64,000 nt of DNA from Sorghum bicolor (lineage: Eukaryota > Streptophyta > Magnoliopsida > Poales > Poaceae), in the NCBI RefSeq assembly GCF_000003195.3, contig NC_012879.2, positions 34,961,596 through 35,025,595 of the forward strand, read 5' to 3'. Below, in pieces: positions 1-11,400 of this stretch. Position 1 is the first letter of the stretch. The number at the start of each line of letters is the position of its first letter. The notes below the pieces were generated by a model. It was not told where the DNA came from and searched no databases. It worked only from the letters and a program-made list of their open reading frames with translations. Position numbers and translations under genes: made by a program.

Positions 1-7
1 TAGAGGC

Positions 8-186
8 ATATAGATCCATACATTACCACCCAAGCAAGTGGTATCCATACAATTTCACGCCGTATGAACGACGAAAGAAAAACAAACAATGCTTACCATG
101 GCGTACAGGTATGTGATCCATTCATTACTACTTAAGTAAGTGGCATCCATATTATTGCACGCCATATGGACGACGAAAGAAAAAAC
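8..186. repeat. Two imperfect direct copies of a ~70-bp unit in G2
   Basis: The segment starting near 15 (gatccatacattaccacc ... cgtatgaacgacgaaag) recurs near 115 (gatccattcattactact ... catatggacgacgaaag). The period is about 100 bp. Element G has a single copy of this unit near 27113-27180, so the duplication is specific to G2 or was lost in G. Confidence 0.6.
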
Positions 187-374
187 CCCCATGTTAGTAA
201 TATTAAGCCACCTAGAAGTCCTTATATGGGCATAAAGGGTATGACCACTGGCATGGTATAAGTTATTAAAATATTTTTAAAACAGCCCTAGGCATAGTCT
301 AATTTTGCCAAATCAGCTTGGGAAAACCAAATTCATTTGATTTTAAATACATCTGTGATGGTTAAATGCTTAAT

Positions 375-389
375 CTTGCTCTGATGCCA
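375..389 (-). other. G2 primer-binding site, initiator-Met-tRNA-like
   Basis: On the minus strand this reads TGGCATCAGAGCAAG, close to the standard plant iMet PBS (TGGTATCAGAGC) with one change in the first 12 bases. It sits 2 nt from the LTR edge at 392. It fixes the minus orientation of G2 and marks the interrupted LTR as the 5' LTR. Confidence 0.7.
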
Positions 390-391
390 GC

Positions 392-742
392 TGTAACAGA
401 ACTGTCCAATTTATAAGAATTCAAGTGAATTAGCGACCACGAAAGCAGTCAAGCCAATGGACTTGAACCCATATAAACCTGGTAGTCCGACGAAATCTCA
501 AAAGACCTCCATTCAACCAACATACAACCAAGATCGTACATGATCAAGCATCGCCATCACAGATTACAAACATTCATCACAGAACATAGTTTTACATCAC
601 ATCAGAGTTTAAGCAAGGTTATTACAAACCAGTTTGGTAGCGGAAACAAAGTAGTTTTAAACATCACCCACACTCAGTTTAAATTACATGTCAGTTCCAG
701 GGTCAACCCAACAAAAGCACAACTGAAGATAAAGAAGATGAT
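392..742 (-). mobile_element. G2 5' LTR, piece 1 of 3 (U5 end)
   Basis: The plus-strand edge reads TGTAACAGAACTGTCC, matching the G LTR edge TGTCACGGAACCGTCC, and the similarity continues for hundreds of bases (for example 'ccaaccaacatacaa'). The LTR is interrupted after 742 by element A and resumes at 8402. The 102-codon ORF at 540-848 crosses this junction and is spurious. Confidence 0.85.
738..742. repeat. TSD ATGAT, left copy (element A)
   Basis: ATGAT precedes the LTR start TGTTGGGT at 743 and recurs at 8397-8401 right after the LTR end CGTCAACA. It is a perfect 5-bp duplication, as expected for Ty3/gypsy integration. Confidence 0.95.
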
Positions 743-1397
743 TGTTGGGTATTTTAAACGCAAACAGAAAAATCCGCAAGCGCACGGATACCGATGTAGC
801 TTTCACCCGGGAGTATTCCAGAGTATCGATTTTCCACAGAGAACGTGAGTGTACTAATTAAGATCCAAGATCGCCCAAGGATAACTATATAATTATTTTT
901 GGTGGGAAGAGAGGAAGTTTCCTGAGAGTTCTCTAGTTGATCTAAGAATCAAGATTTACTTCAAGATTATCTATTTCGGGACATCAGAACACTAACCACA
1001 GAAAGAGATGAGAAGGGGGCTAGGAAGTTCTGACTACGGTCCTACAAACACCGATCCGAACGAAGTGGAATACGTCGACCGTTAGGGCTGTCACTACCCT
1101 AAGGCTACCACAACAATCCGCAGGATTGGGTGCAATTCCAGGTAATTGCAAGACTAAACACCACGTCTAATCTATTAATTACTACTCTAATGTTTCAAAG
1201 ATTAGAGCACTTGATGCAAGCGAGAATCCAATAAATAACTTGAATGTAAATAAAATTAATTAAAGAACTCAGGAATTGTGAATTGAAGAACCTGGAGAAC
1301 GATGAAGAACGAACCAGATGCTGCAAAAGTACAATGTTGAGGAAGATCCGACAGATCCGGCTCCTCCTCCGCTCTCCTCTTCTCTCTCCCTATTTTC

Positions 1398-1512
1398 TAG
1401 ATTACAACTAGAACTAACTAGAACTAGAACAAGAGGAACTAGAACTAGAACTAGATGAACTAGAACTAGATCTAGATGAACTAGAGGTAGAACTAGAAGA
1501 ACTAGAGGGATC
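1398..1512. repeat. (AACTAG)n minisatellite in A 3' LTR
   Basis: Degenerate repeats of AACTAG/AACTAGATG run for about 115 bp. In element sense they lie downstream of the TATA box, so they belong to the transcribed leader. A near-identical array lies in the other LTR at 7772-7885, shorter by a few units' worth of small changes. Confidence 0.85.
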
Positions 1513-1590
1513 CTCTATACTTGGATGAAGAACTGAAACCCTAGCTTTGATTCTGTAGAAGAGGTATGATCTCCAGGGGCCAGGGGGTCT

Positions 1591-1600
1591 GGTTTTATAG
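1591..1600 (-). promoter_or_regulatory. A LTR TATA box (3' LTR copy)
   Basis: On the minus strand this reads CTATAAAACC, between the GC-rich U3 motifs and the AACTAG leader repeat. The same sequence is in the 5' LTR at 7966-7975. In B the equivalent is CTATAAAACC at 41108-41117. Confidence 0.7.
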
Positions 1601-2021
1601 TCCCTTCAAGTGAATCTGGGCCGTCGGATCAAACCGACATTGATCGCACAGTTTTCCTTGATCCTTTAGGTTGGTGGAGCATAATACGCGAAACGGGTCC
1701 GAATTGGACACTGTAGCTGGGCGGGCGCCCAGGAGAGTTGGGCGGGCGCCCTGCCTCCGAGCCCGATCGGCCTCCCGTTCGTTCCTGTGGCTTCTGGAGT
1801 CTTCTAGATGGTAGAAAATTGCGCGGCACGTTAATATCTCTATGTAAACCCGACGTGTGGGCCTTTCTTCCGTATTTCCTGATAACCCCCTGCAGAAATA
1901 GACAAACACCAAAACTCATGGAATTCTGTCAGATAAAACCCTAAGTCTAGGTGTTGGTTGTATTTGGATCCTTTTCTATGATTAGTTGATGGTTAAATGT
2001 GAGCATTAAGGACCGTCAACA

Positions 2022-2036
2022 AGCTCCCCCAAGCTT
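2022..2036 (-). other. A polypurine tract
   Basis: The minus strand reads AAGCTTGGGGGAGCT immediately before the 3' LTR. The same PPT core (CTTGGGGGAG) lies before the LTR of B (40697-40711), and C has a close variant (43898-43912). Confidence 0.85.
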
Positions 2037-4286
2037 AACCTTTGCTCGTCCCTGAGCAAAGATGAACTCAAGAGTTTCTGCAGTGGTTTTATACCTTAAA
2101 GATACACATGGGTTCAAACAAGATCTCATCTCTGGGTTAGGGTAAACTGTTAAGATTTAAACTCACGCATTGTACCTTCCACCATGGGGCTTGCAACCGT
2201 CACCTATGTCTTGAGCAGTTAAAAGATAGAACGGTCTAGTCAAGCGCCATGTCTCTTGTTCTTCGATTAACTATAGCTCTGGAGTTTTTGCAGATTTTCA
2301 AATAAAACTCAGAGATTCCTTGTATGACTCTCTCTAGTCTCTATTTTGTGGTATTTCTGGATCCTTACTAAGGCAGTAATGGTGTATGCCTTCTCTCAAA
2401 ATATGTGGTATTTTTGGCTTGAGGCATAGTGACATTTCCTTCACTCTCACCCTACTCTAATAAGGCTTTTGATATCTGGAGCTCATAGGTGGGAGACAGC
2501 TAATACATACTTACAAGACATTTATTGCATAGTCAAACCATGGATCTAGAAGAACAAGTCAATAAGTCAAATCAAGATGTGCATGTGTGGCAAATGAATG
2601 ATGTATGGTGATGATGGTGATAACGATGGTGAAAGTCTAATTCCACTTATGCTCTTTTGAGGGGATACATACCTTTCTTGCTCTTTTGAAACTTTTTGAG
2701 GAGAATGAGATGCTCTATATTTTCTTTTTCTCTCACGTGGGTATCTTGTACCCCTAATTCTACTGTCGGACACTTGTCCATTTTTACCTCTCATCTCACT
2801 TTTTCTTTCTTTCGAGGTTCCGGGCACTTGCCCCTTTTTATTTCCTCATATCTCTTTTTTTCTATCTTTTTTTTAGAGCACTCATCTCCTGAAATAATAT
2901 AGCAAGTGGTAGTAACCAAGATAACTTGAGCATTTTTTTCACAGGGAAAAACAGAAATAGGAGAATGTTTTTGGCTATTCTCTCCCGAATTAGGAGTAGA
3001 ATATTTTTGGGTGATTCTGGAGATGGAAATGGGTGGATATATGTGGATGCGTACTTCTGGAGTAGAAGCAGCATGTATGAGTGATCGTGCAAGTGAATCT
3101 TGATTTTAACCACATGACAAGCTCCTAAGGGTCTACACAGCTTGACCACGCTCAATGCTCATAAGCAGTAAAAAGTAAATATGTGGCTCAAAGTCTAGCA
3201 AGCATGTATATATGGCTGTGGTAGGAATTTAAACTCTCATCATACAGGAACTCATCATGTGTCATTTTAAAGATTTTCAAAGATAAAATTCTCTAGAATT
3301 CTAGCATCTCTAGGAACAGATAAACAGCAGCTCAACCTTCCCATATCATATCCGTTAACGACTTAGACTTTAGATCAAGTACTCTTCCCACAAGTTCAGG
3401 TTTAGAGCAAATCTTAATTAATAACAGTCATGCCTAAACTTGAGAGAGAATTCAATTTTAAGAACTAGTCATGGCAGAGCAACTATTCATCATTTCCATG
3501 TGAGAGCTTATCATGAGGGTTCATAGCAAACTTTATTTATTTATTTATTTAGCAAACTAAGCAAAGATATATATAAACACAAAATCTTTATTTGGGTTTC
3601 TATGATTATGCATCTTTTTATTATTTGAGTAAAATATAAACATGAGTAGAGCACTTAGCTGGATAAATGGGGTTGCTCTCCCCCAAGCTGGGTTTTGACG
3701 TAATTTCTTCTGGTGTAGCTAGTAGATGGCGGAGGTGTATTTGAATGTCGGCAGCACTCTGACTGCTAATCTTCTTTGATCATTGAATTCTGTGGAGCTC
3801 AAATAGACAACAAAGCTTTGTGGAACTAGTTAAGTGTTAGCATAAATATCTAGCCTTTATCATATTGAGCCTCCTCAATAAATGTTACTCTTTTTAGTAG
3901 GATCATAAATCTTTTTATAGGACAGGAATATATTTATTTTATTTTTATGCCACCACAGTGAATGTACTTATGGGTTTTATGCCATGAGCATACTCACATG
4001 GGGCTTACTATTTTTAAGATTTTTATTTTCTTTTCAAGATGATATGAACCTAATTAACTAAGCAAACTATTTTAAAATAATTGAAAGGAAAAAGATAACT
4101 ACCAAGTTTACCTCTTGGCAAGGCGTTCGGTGTTTTTAAGTCCTCCGAACGGGACTCTCCGTTTTCTCATTCGTCCTCGGATTCGCTGGATGGCGTAGTC
4201 GGTGGTTCCGGCGGTGCTTCCTCTTCGTGTATAACTATCTTCTCTTTCCATACCTGACTCGGTGCTACGGTCTCCTCAGGACAGTT
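2037..4286 (-). other. A 3' non-coding region
   Basis: About 2.2 kb between the protease ORF and the PPT. It is colinear with the same region of B (38541-40696) and C (43913-46000). It contains the three-hairpin block at 2739-2833 and a second PPT-like tract near 3680-3693 (minus strand CAGCTTGGGGGAGAGCA). A purine-rich, arginine/lysine-rich reading frame at 2827-2567 has a partial match in B (39819-40202). I treat it as a by-product of the conserved RNA block rather than a proven gene. Confidence 0.7.
2739..2833 (-). ncRNA. A copy of conserved three-hairpin RNA block
   Basis: In element sense it holds three inverted repeats: GGGC-AAGT-GCCC (2822-2833), GGAC-AAGT-GTCC (2768-2779) and GGGTA-CAAGA-TACCC (2739-2753). 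Equivalent hairpins occur in B, C and F with compensating stem changes. The function is unknown; an RNA packaging or recognition role is inferred. Confidence 0.55.
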
Positions 4287-5352
4287 CTATTCAAGTTGTA
4301 TGTCTTCAGACCTTACCACTTCTCCTTCATAGTCCGCCCATCCGTCCTTGATGATTTGCCTTCTCTGGTTGCGGTTGCGTCTTCTTCTTCTTGTCTTGAC
4401 CTGCTTAGAGTCTTCAACTATATGGTTAGGGTGAGTAAAATAGCAGCGTACCTTCTCAGAAGGGAAATGCATGTGGACTTCTCCAGTTCCAATGTCGATG
4501 ATTGCTTTAACGGTGCTGAGGAACGGTCTTCCAATGGTGATGGGTGGATTGTACTCGTCTTCTCCCATGTCAATAACCTTCAATCTTTCAGAATGTCTGA
4601 TCTGCCATCTGGAGCTGAATGTATGTTGGTTGTAGGGACATGGTTCCATGCAGGAGCTGATAAGTGACTGCGGCCATTATGTTGACGTTAGATCCGGTGT
4701 CGTAGAGTGTCTTCTGAAAAGAATATCCGTTGATTGTGCACTCGATGCTTGGGACACCAGGGTCGTCCTTCTTGATCAAGAAAGGTGACTTGAGTTGACG
4801 ATCTTGACCTCCTTGAGCTGCAGTGACCATCTTAGTTGACTCGGTACACATTTAGTTGTTCCTGTTCCTCCTGTTGGTCCTCTTCCTTGGTTCATGTCGG
4901 GATTGCTCTGGGATTTGTGTAGTCTTGTTCTTGAAGGAAAACGTCTCCTTCTTCCCCTTGATGTAGAAACTGATCTTGGCAGCACTAGCGTAGATGATAG
5001 CTCCCGAGGTGTTCAGGAATGGCCTCCCTAGGAGGATGGGTGCCCTCTCATCAGTATTAGTCTCTATCACCACGAAGTCTGCTGGAGCGTATAAGGTACC
5101 AACTCGGACGTAGAGGTTCTTCAATATTCCCTTTGGAAAACTTAGTGTCTGATCTGCAAGCTGCAAACACATGGTTGTTTCTGATAAAGGATGTGTAAAG
5201 AATTTTTCATAGAGTACCCTGGGCATAATGTTGACGCTGGAGCCAAAGTCGCAGAGTGCTTCTAGGAAGTGCACCATGCCGATCGAGATCGAGATGACAG
5301 GGCGTCCTAGATTGTCTCTCTTGACCGGCAGAAGGTCAGTAATTACTTCCAC
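4287..5352 (-). pseudogene. A ORF with two tandem aspartic-protease-like domains, broken
   Basis: The first domain (5352-4852) has the active-site-like motif CDFGSSVNIMP and a typical GRPFLNTSGA flap-end motif, followed by a basic linker rich in R, N and K. The second (4851-4287) has DTGSNVNIM and GRPFLSTVKA. Compared with the equivalent ORF of B it has an in-frame TAA at 4852-4854 (CAA in B's equivalent codon), an in-frame TGA at 4588-4590 (CGA in B), and a deletion of about 59 bp near 4590 that shifts frame. The family is the Athila-type gag-pro region (DxG active site). The tandem arrangement is visible directly; dimerisation within one chain would be inference. Confidence 0.8.
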
Positions 5353-6785
5353 AACGGGGTTACTCCAGTAGTTACATCCTCAAGCATCTCAGGGCAGTGT
5401 TTGCATGAGTGTCCAGTATCTCCAGTGTGTTTGTGCTCATATATCTAGGTTCTTCACTTTGTGGAGTCTGGGAGTTGTAAAACTCCTTCATATTTTGCTC
5501 GAAGTGTACCTACTCATAGAGACAAGACAGAGATCAAGTGCATGGGCCCTGTTGGTGAAAAACACCAACAGAACCAAAAGTATATTTGTTCTTCTCTAAC
5601 CTCAAGCATAGTGAGCAAGACAAAGTTGATGGATAATAAAATCATGAGTGTAGTATTTAACATTTGTCAGATTAGATTGCTCAATCTTATGGAAAGATAA
5701 TCTATCTATATATATGTTTTGTTTATATCTTCTAAAGATTGAGTGTGCAACATTTTAGCTAATATGATTAGGAGTGTGGAATCACAAAGGTGGAAGGACT
5801 AAACATGTTGAATCGATTGGGTTGGTTAATCTAGAGTTGTAGATCATACATGTTTGTCTCTTTTGTTCATGTGAACGCCAGAACCAAGGAGAAGCTTATA
5901 GAAGTGATAGTCAAGTACTTTAAGATGTTACCTTACTTGAAGAGTGATGGTACAGTATCACCTTGTGGAAGCTTTCCTCATTTAGCGGTTGTGCATTGTG
6001 TTTGTGGCACCCTCCATGGATCATCTCTTGTGAGCTACGCCTTCCTTGTGTAAATTGTTAAACTTCATGTGTGTCTCTCTTTGTCTCCAATGTGAGTTTA
6101 TCTCAGGACTTCCCAGGTCGATATTGAAAGTTTTCCTGTAGGGGTTAGTCCAACAAAATATACCAATGTCTACACAAGCAGTTTTTAGTTCAATAACCAA
6201 ACTAGACTCCATGTCTAATTAGATTAAGGAAGGCTGTTTAACCTAAGCACCATGCTTAATTTAAAAACCAATAGAAGTATGTACAGTACTTCCAAACTAA
6301 CACTTACTAGGATAAACAAAGGTAGCGTGATGGCTTTTATAGAGATCTACTCAAGTGGAGATGAAGTTGTGTGATTACTATTTAACAAATTGAGCATGTC
6401 TCAAAGGTAGGGACAACCAACATAGCAACATGGCAATATGATGTTTTTATATAAAGTACTCCCCCAAGCTTGAATTTTGCAAAATTCAAGTTTGGATGAA
6501 TTTAATTCAATGTTGTATGATGATTGGTTGTGCATACCTTGTGCTTGTCATTCATCCGATCTTCTTGCTCCAATCCTAGAAAGGTTAGTGACAAGAATAC
6601 CCGAAGGAATTTTTTACAATTATCCTTATATGCTCAACTCACAAGGTAATGTGGCAAATAATTAAAAGCTCATGTTATGATCTGATCAATGCTTATTTTA
6701 GGACACTAAGCTTGTCCTTGGGAAACCATCAATTTATGTCAGTGAAGTGGTTTCCCCTCCAACGCTGACCTATATCAAGATCAAC
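5353..6785 (-). other. A internal non-coding region between gag remnant and protease ORF
   Basis: About 1.4 kb with no convincing ORF in element sense. Parts match C (46200-46530 and 58930-59280) and the right edge of D (63420-64000). It includes a 22-bp perfect palindrome (6469-6490) next to an internal PPT-like tract. A 62-codon ORF on the opposite strand (6477-6665) has a counterpart in D but shows only DNA-level conservation. Confidence 0.65.
6457..6490 (-). other. Perfect 22-bp palindrome plus internal polypurine tract in A
   Basis: 6469-6490 is a perfect inverted repeat centred on TTTTGCAAAA. In element sense it is followed at once by CTTGGGGGAGTACTTTA (through about 6457), a copy of the PPT core. 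The same pair occurs in D at 63708-63745 with one mismatch in the palindrome. It could be a central PPT with a hairpin, but no function is shown. Confidence 0.5.
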
Positions 6786-6998
6786 TCAACGAGATCTGCA
6801 AAATTTATTATAGACATATGCATCGACAACCGCCCTTTTAAAGTTTTTATAAATAGAAAGGATGAGGGGGTTGGAGATCTCGAATGTGGTGATGTTGGAG
6901 AGACCAAAAGATTGGGAAGATGTTGCACATGAGCATGGAGTATATGAAGTGGCTATGAAATAAATTCCATGCTCATTAATGCTTAGAGTGAAATCCAT
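6786..6998 (-). CDS. A short gag-derived ORF (C-terminal piece)
   Basis: A 70-residue ORF starting at an ATG near the 5' end of the internal region. Its C-terminus (TFEISNPLILSIYKNFKRAV ... CRSR) matches the last third of the 308-codon ORF in D, so it is the same protein with most of its N-terminal part deleted. The chosen ATG is the first after the leader that keeps alignment with D; an in-frame upstream methionine gives 98 residues but reads through the leader. No catalytic motif is visible. Any product would be a small basic peptide of unknown role. Confidence 0.45.
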   Translation of the reverse strand: MDFTLSINEHGIYFIATSYTPCSCATSSQSFGLSNITTFEISNPLILSIYKNFKRAVVDAYVYNKFCRSR

Positions 6999-7092
6999 GT
7001 GGTGTGGTGAAAATGGTAAGGTGAGTGTGGTATAAAAGGAAAAGAAAAAGGATACACGGACGACTTGGATCGAAACTAGCACAACTACCGTT

Positions 7093-7109
7093 CCCCGGCA
7101 ACGGCGCCA
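7093..7109 (-). other. A primer-binding site, Asp-tRNA type
   Basis: The minus strand reads TGGCGCCGTTGCCGGGG, starting 7 nt inside the 5' LTR edge at 7117. This is the usual Athila-type PBS. C has the same at 60031-60046, and F and D have variants. Confidence 0.88.
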
Positions 7110-7116
7110 GAAAGCT

Positions 7117-8396
7117 TGTTGGGTATTTTAAACGCAAACAGAAAAATCCGCAAGCGCACGGATACTGATGTAGCTTTCACCCGGGACTATTCAAGAGTAT
7201 CGATTTTCCACAGAGAACGTGAGTGTACTAATTAAGATCCAAGATCGCCCAAGGATAACTATATAATTATTTTTGGTGGGAAGAGAGGAAGTTTCCTGAG
7301 AGTTCTCTAGTTGATCTAAGAATCAAGATTTACTTCAAGATTATCTATTTTGGGACATCAGAACACTAACCACAGAAAGAGATGAGAAGGGGGCTAGGAA
7401 GCTCCGACTACGGTCCTACAAACACCGATCCGAACGAGGTGGAATACGTCGACCGTTAGGGCTGTCACTACCCTAAGGCTACCACAACAATCTACAGGAT
7501 TGGGTGCAATTCCAGGTAATTGCAAGACTAAACACCACGTCTAATCTATTAATTACTACTCTAATGTTTCAAAGATTAGAGCACTTGATGCAAGCGGGAA
7601 TCCAATAAATAACCTGAATGTAAATAAAAGTAATTAAAGAACTCAGGAATTGTGAATTGAAGAACCTGGAGAACGATGAAGAACGAACCAGATGCTGCAA
7701 AAGTACAATGTTGAGGAAGATCCGACAGATCCGGCTCCTCCTCCGCTCTCCTCTTCTCTCTCCCTATTTTCTAGATTACAACTAGAACTAACTAGAACTA
7801 GAACTAGAGGAACTAGAACTAGAACTAGATGAACTAGAACTAGATCTAGATGAACTAGAGGTAGAACTAGAAGAACTAGAGGGATCCTCTCTACTTGGAT
7901 GAAGAATTGAAACCCTAGCTTTGATTCTGTAGAAGAGGTATGATCTCCAGGGGCCAGGGGGGTCTGGTTTTATAGTCCCTTCAAGTGAATCTGGGCCGTC
8001 GGATCAAACCAACATTGATTGCACGGTTTTCCTTGATCCTTCAGGTCGGTGGAGCATAATACGCGAAACGGGTCCGAATTGGACACTGTAGCTGGGCGGG
8101 CGCCCAGGAGAGTTGGGCGGGCTCCCTGCCTCCAAGCCCGATCGGCCTCCCGTTCGTTCCCGTGGCTTCTGGAGTCTTCTAGATGGTAGAAAATTGCGCG
8201 GCACGTTAATATCTCTATGTAAACCCGACGTGTGGGCCTTTCTTCCGTATTTCCTGATAACCCCCTACAGAAATAGACAAACACCAAAACTCATGGAATT
8301 CTGTCAGATAAAACCCTAAGTCTAGGTGTTGGTTGTATTTGGATCCTTTTCTATGATTAGTTGATGGTTAAATGTGAGCATTAAGGACCGTCAACA
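7117..8396 (-). repeat. A 5' LTR
   Basis: Near-identical to 743-2021. The TATA box is at 7966-7975 (minus strand CTATAAAACC). The first GGGCGCCC motif is intact near 8098-8105, and the second has mutated to GGGCTCCC. The AACTAG array is at 7772-7885. Confidence 0.95.
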
Positions 8397-8401
8397 ATGA
8401 T
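8397..8401. repeat. TSD ATGAT, right copy (element A)
   Basis: Perfect duplicate of 738-742. Removing A and one copy restores continuity of the G2 LTR with its relative in G (..agatgag / ..atgatc block). Confidence 0.95.
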
Positions 8402-11400
8402 CACGCCCATGATCTATTCATCGTCCGCAGCCGGATGATGGCAGTTAGCGCAGTAGCCGTGATAAACGACATCATCTGCAACAAGGGTAAATAAAACCCT
8501 GAGTACGAGAAGGTACTCAGCTAGACTTACCCGTCATAAACCAGAAATAAGTGACACCAAGGAGTATGCAAGGCTGATCTTTGGGGCTGGTTTGACTCAC
8601 CTTTTTGCATAAAAGCTTTAGTTGTAAGTAACCCATTTATAAAATTTCAGCAGCAGGATTATTGCTTAACAACTATCCACTAGATTAGCACCTGTTCTAA
8701 GCATACACTTGAGTATTTAAGCATCACAATAATAACCATATCCGGATTATCACTTAGCTATCAACATTCTCATCATAACCATTAAGTTTATTTAGTGAGT
8801 TCTACGTGCGACTACCCGTGCCAAGTTCTCACTATCTGGGAGAGACAGCGATTCAAATCGATTCCTATCCAGCTGGAGGGGTATTCCTAGCACTCACCCA
8901 AGCATACTTTATGAGGGCAGCTCGGATCACCTTTAGCACAACTCCGGACCAATTCGCGGGTCCGTACGGTGCCGCACCCCCAGGGACCGCCAATTTGCCA
9001 GGGTCAGGACTCTAACCTGACACATCGGTCTTACGCCATTGACTCCCCGCACATCCTTACTACCAACCGGGGTGCGCACTTTAACCAGATCGAGGTATCC
9101 GGCCGGAGATGCACTCGTAGGCTTCGCGGTCGGAACGACTTATCCGGCCAGCTAAGTGTTAGGCATGCGTTCAACATGACACGAGTACGTTACATAAATC
9201 AGTCCTTAATCGACACAGACGGGGATAGATTCACACCCAAGACCTCCATGCCTTGTTGCTGCACTATCATCATCCCGCCCGGTCTCAAGTTCATTATTAG
9301 CACATGGTTATTGCACGATAGCAAATATAGCCAACCGTGATCAGCATCCACCTATCTCTCGCAGGTGACAGGAAATCACCCGGCTTCTACCGAGCTAAGC
9401 ATGGCTAAGCATCAATCCGATCCTGGACCTACTTAGGTGAGGTATGAGGTGGACAAGGTAGTCATTATGCAGCAAGGGTGTCATATCAACGCCTAACACT
9501 TAATGCAACAATACATAACCATAGTCAATTGATAGCTGGACAAGATAACAAAATAGTAGGAGGCTTATAATGCTCCGGGGCTTGCCTTCGACGTAGGTGG
9601 ACGGGCGATGGTCGGGACACTCCAGCAAGTCCTCCTCCTCCTCAGCTCCTTGAGGTGGCTCCCCTTGTTGACCTTCCGACTCCGGCAGCTCGAACTCCAA
9701 CACGGTCACACCCTTGGGCACACCTATGTATGCATGGCAAGGAATAAATATGTAGAATGCACATATGATACATGATGTCATGAAGAAGAGTCAAAGGAAC
9801 ATACAACAAGGTATAACATGAGCATACACTCCTAAAATTAAGTGAATCATAGGATAACAAGTAAGTGCATACTTCTTCTCTGGTAGAGAGGCTAACTAGA
9901 CAAGTTAATCAACCTTGGCTACTCCTACTCTGCCACTGGTTTCATAAACAAACCAACTTGTCACAAGTTTCAGCTATAACTTAAGCATCATTTGGCTAAA
10001 CTAAGCAAGTAGATACTTTCTGGAAAGCTTAGTAAATTGTCTAAAATTCACTTTCAGACATCCCAGAATGATTCCAAACCGAAAGATGCTGAAACCTACA
10101 AAGTTGGCTGGCTGTCCTGGAAAATCCAGAGAGCAAGTACTTTGCAGCAGCTACTTGTAACATGCATAAGTTTCAAACTACTCAACCAAATGTCATGAAA
10201 CTTGGACACGAAGTAGATAAGCAAGTTAGCTACAAGTTTGTTGTAGTCAAGTTTCCCAGAAAACATCATCTTTAATTAGTTCTTAAGCAATTGCTATCAG
10301 CCACACAGGATTACTCTAGGAAAGGCATAAATAGCAAAAATAATATTTTGCACATAACAAGAATGTATCAAAGGGTCAATCTAAATGCACCAGTAGATAG
10401 AACATGTATAAGAAACACTAGAAAACATTATGGCAAGGTCTAAACTTATTTCTATCATCACCTTTTTCATTTATTCAGTTATTAAGTTGAATTAGTGAAC
10501 ATGCATCCCAAGTGCTCCAAAAATTCTAACAAAATTACAGCAAGCTACTTATACCAACACAAGGTTACTGTAAAATTTTCAGGGCACTTGCACATACAGA
10601 TTGTGAGGTACAAAAATAGCAAGCTAGCAAAGGCATGCAAGGCATAAATGTGAAACCCTATCAAAAAGTGTCAAACAACAGATTTCCGATTTTTCCTAAC
10701 TTTGTTTATACATGAGTGCAACACTCAGCAAGTTTCACCACAAAAGGAGTTATAACTTATTTATTAAAAATACCACAAAAAACTCCTATTTAAGCAAGAA
10801 ATATTTATAACTTCATAATCAGGCATCCAAAAATCATGGTAAATTTATCAGAGCCTATTCATATCATAAGTAACAACACCCTAATTTTGCATGGCCAACA
10901 GATCAACAGATCTCAAGATATAATTACCTCCTAATAAACCAAGATTAAATTATATCTATTTATTTCCACTAAAATATGGCATGTTTCATATTTTTATGAA
11001 AAACTAGATTACTACCAAAACTTAGCAAAATTGGAATCATGTCATTTGGATCTGTAAAACTTAAGATATGAATTTTTCAAAAACAACACAGGCTCTACAA
11101 AACAGTGAACCAGGGATGTGAGAGGGAGAGACTGACACCCGGGACCCACGCGACAGAGAGACAGAGACAGGGGAGACACTCGTCGCCAGCGAAACTCGAC
11201 GACGGCGAGGTCTCGGTCGGATCCAAGGGCATCTACGTGTTCCTCTCATCAAGGCGACTCTGTTGACCTACTTTACCCACGCTCTACTGGGCCCTAGGGT
11301 GCTCGCCGGCGGGATGGCGGCTCGGCGGCGCTGCGCGGCGTTACGCCGGCGGATCTAGGCAATGGCGACGTGGTAGAGCTTGCAGACGAGCAAGAGCGAC

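Larger units (their letters stand above)
1..391 (-). mobile_element. G2: 5' internal region of a long-LTR element, running off the left edge
   Basis: This is non-coding sequence just inside the LTR of a long-LTR retrotransposon whose body lies to the left of the window. It resembles the equivalent part of element G (27110-27404): the same runs of 'gatccatacattaccac' and 'gacgacgaaa', and the same PBS-like end. The minus orientation follows from a PBS-like motif next to the LTR edge. No ORF of note is present. Confidence 0.75.
743..2021 (-). repeat. A 3' LTR
   Basis: Minus-strand termini are TGTTGACGG...ACCCAACA. In element sense it holds a U3 block shared with B, C, D and F, two GGGCGCCC motifs (1723-1730, 1744-1751), a TATA box (1591-1600) and then an AACTAG-rich run. 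ORFs at 1595-1944 are U3 reading frames upstream of the TATA box and are not treated as genes. Confidence 0.95.
743..8396 (-). mobile_element. Element A: complete non-autonomous Athila-like LTR retrotransposon
   Basis: A 7,654-bp element on the minus strand with LTRs of 1,279 bp (743-2021) and 1,280 bp (7117-8396), an Asp-type PBS, a PPT and TSD ATGAT. The LTRs look nearly identical by eye, so the insertion is young. The interior has a short gag-derived ORF and a broken ORF with two aspartic-protease-like domains. I find no reverse transcriptase, RNase H or integrase. Its U3 is clearly related to that of element F, which makes F-type elements the plausible source of enzymes; that dependence is inferred. 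Confidence 0.93.

Noticed and set aside
1595..1944. ORFs of 60-105 codons in the LTRs of A, and similar ones at 7970-8319, 11672-11916, 34306-34566, 40824-41042 and 61221-61527
   Set aside because: They lie in U3 upstream of the TATA box, overlap on both strands, and are explained by shared LTR sequence.
4227..4667. 146-codon plus-strand ORF
   Set aside because: Shadow of the second protease domain encoded on the minus strand.
6477..6665. Antisense 62-codon ORF resembling 63536-63721
   Set aside because: Protein similarity only mirrors DNA similarity of A and D, it is antisense to the element, and the two differ after 45 codons by a frameshift.
8806..9340. ORFs in the G2 LTR block shared with G (18769-19462, 28109-28509)
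   Set aside because: Frames differ among the copies and no domain is visible; conserved as LTR sequence only.
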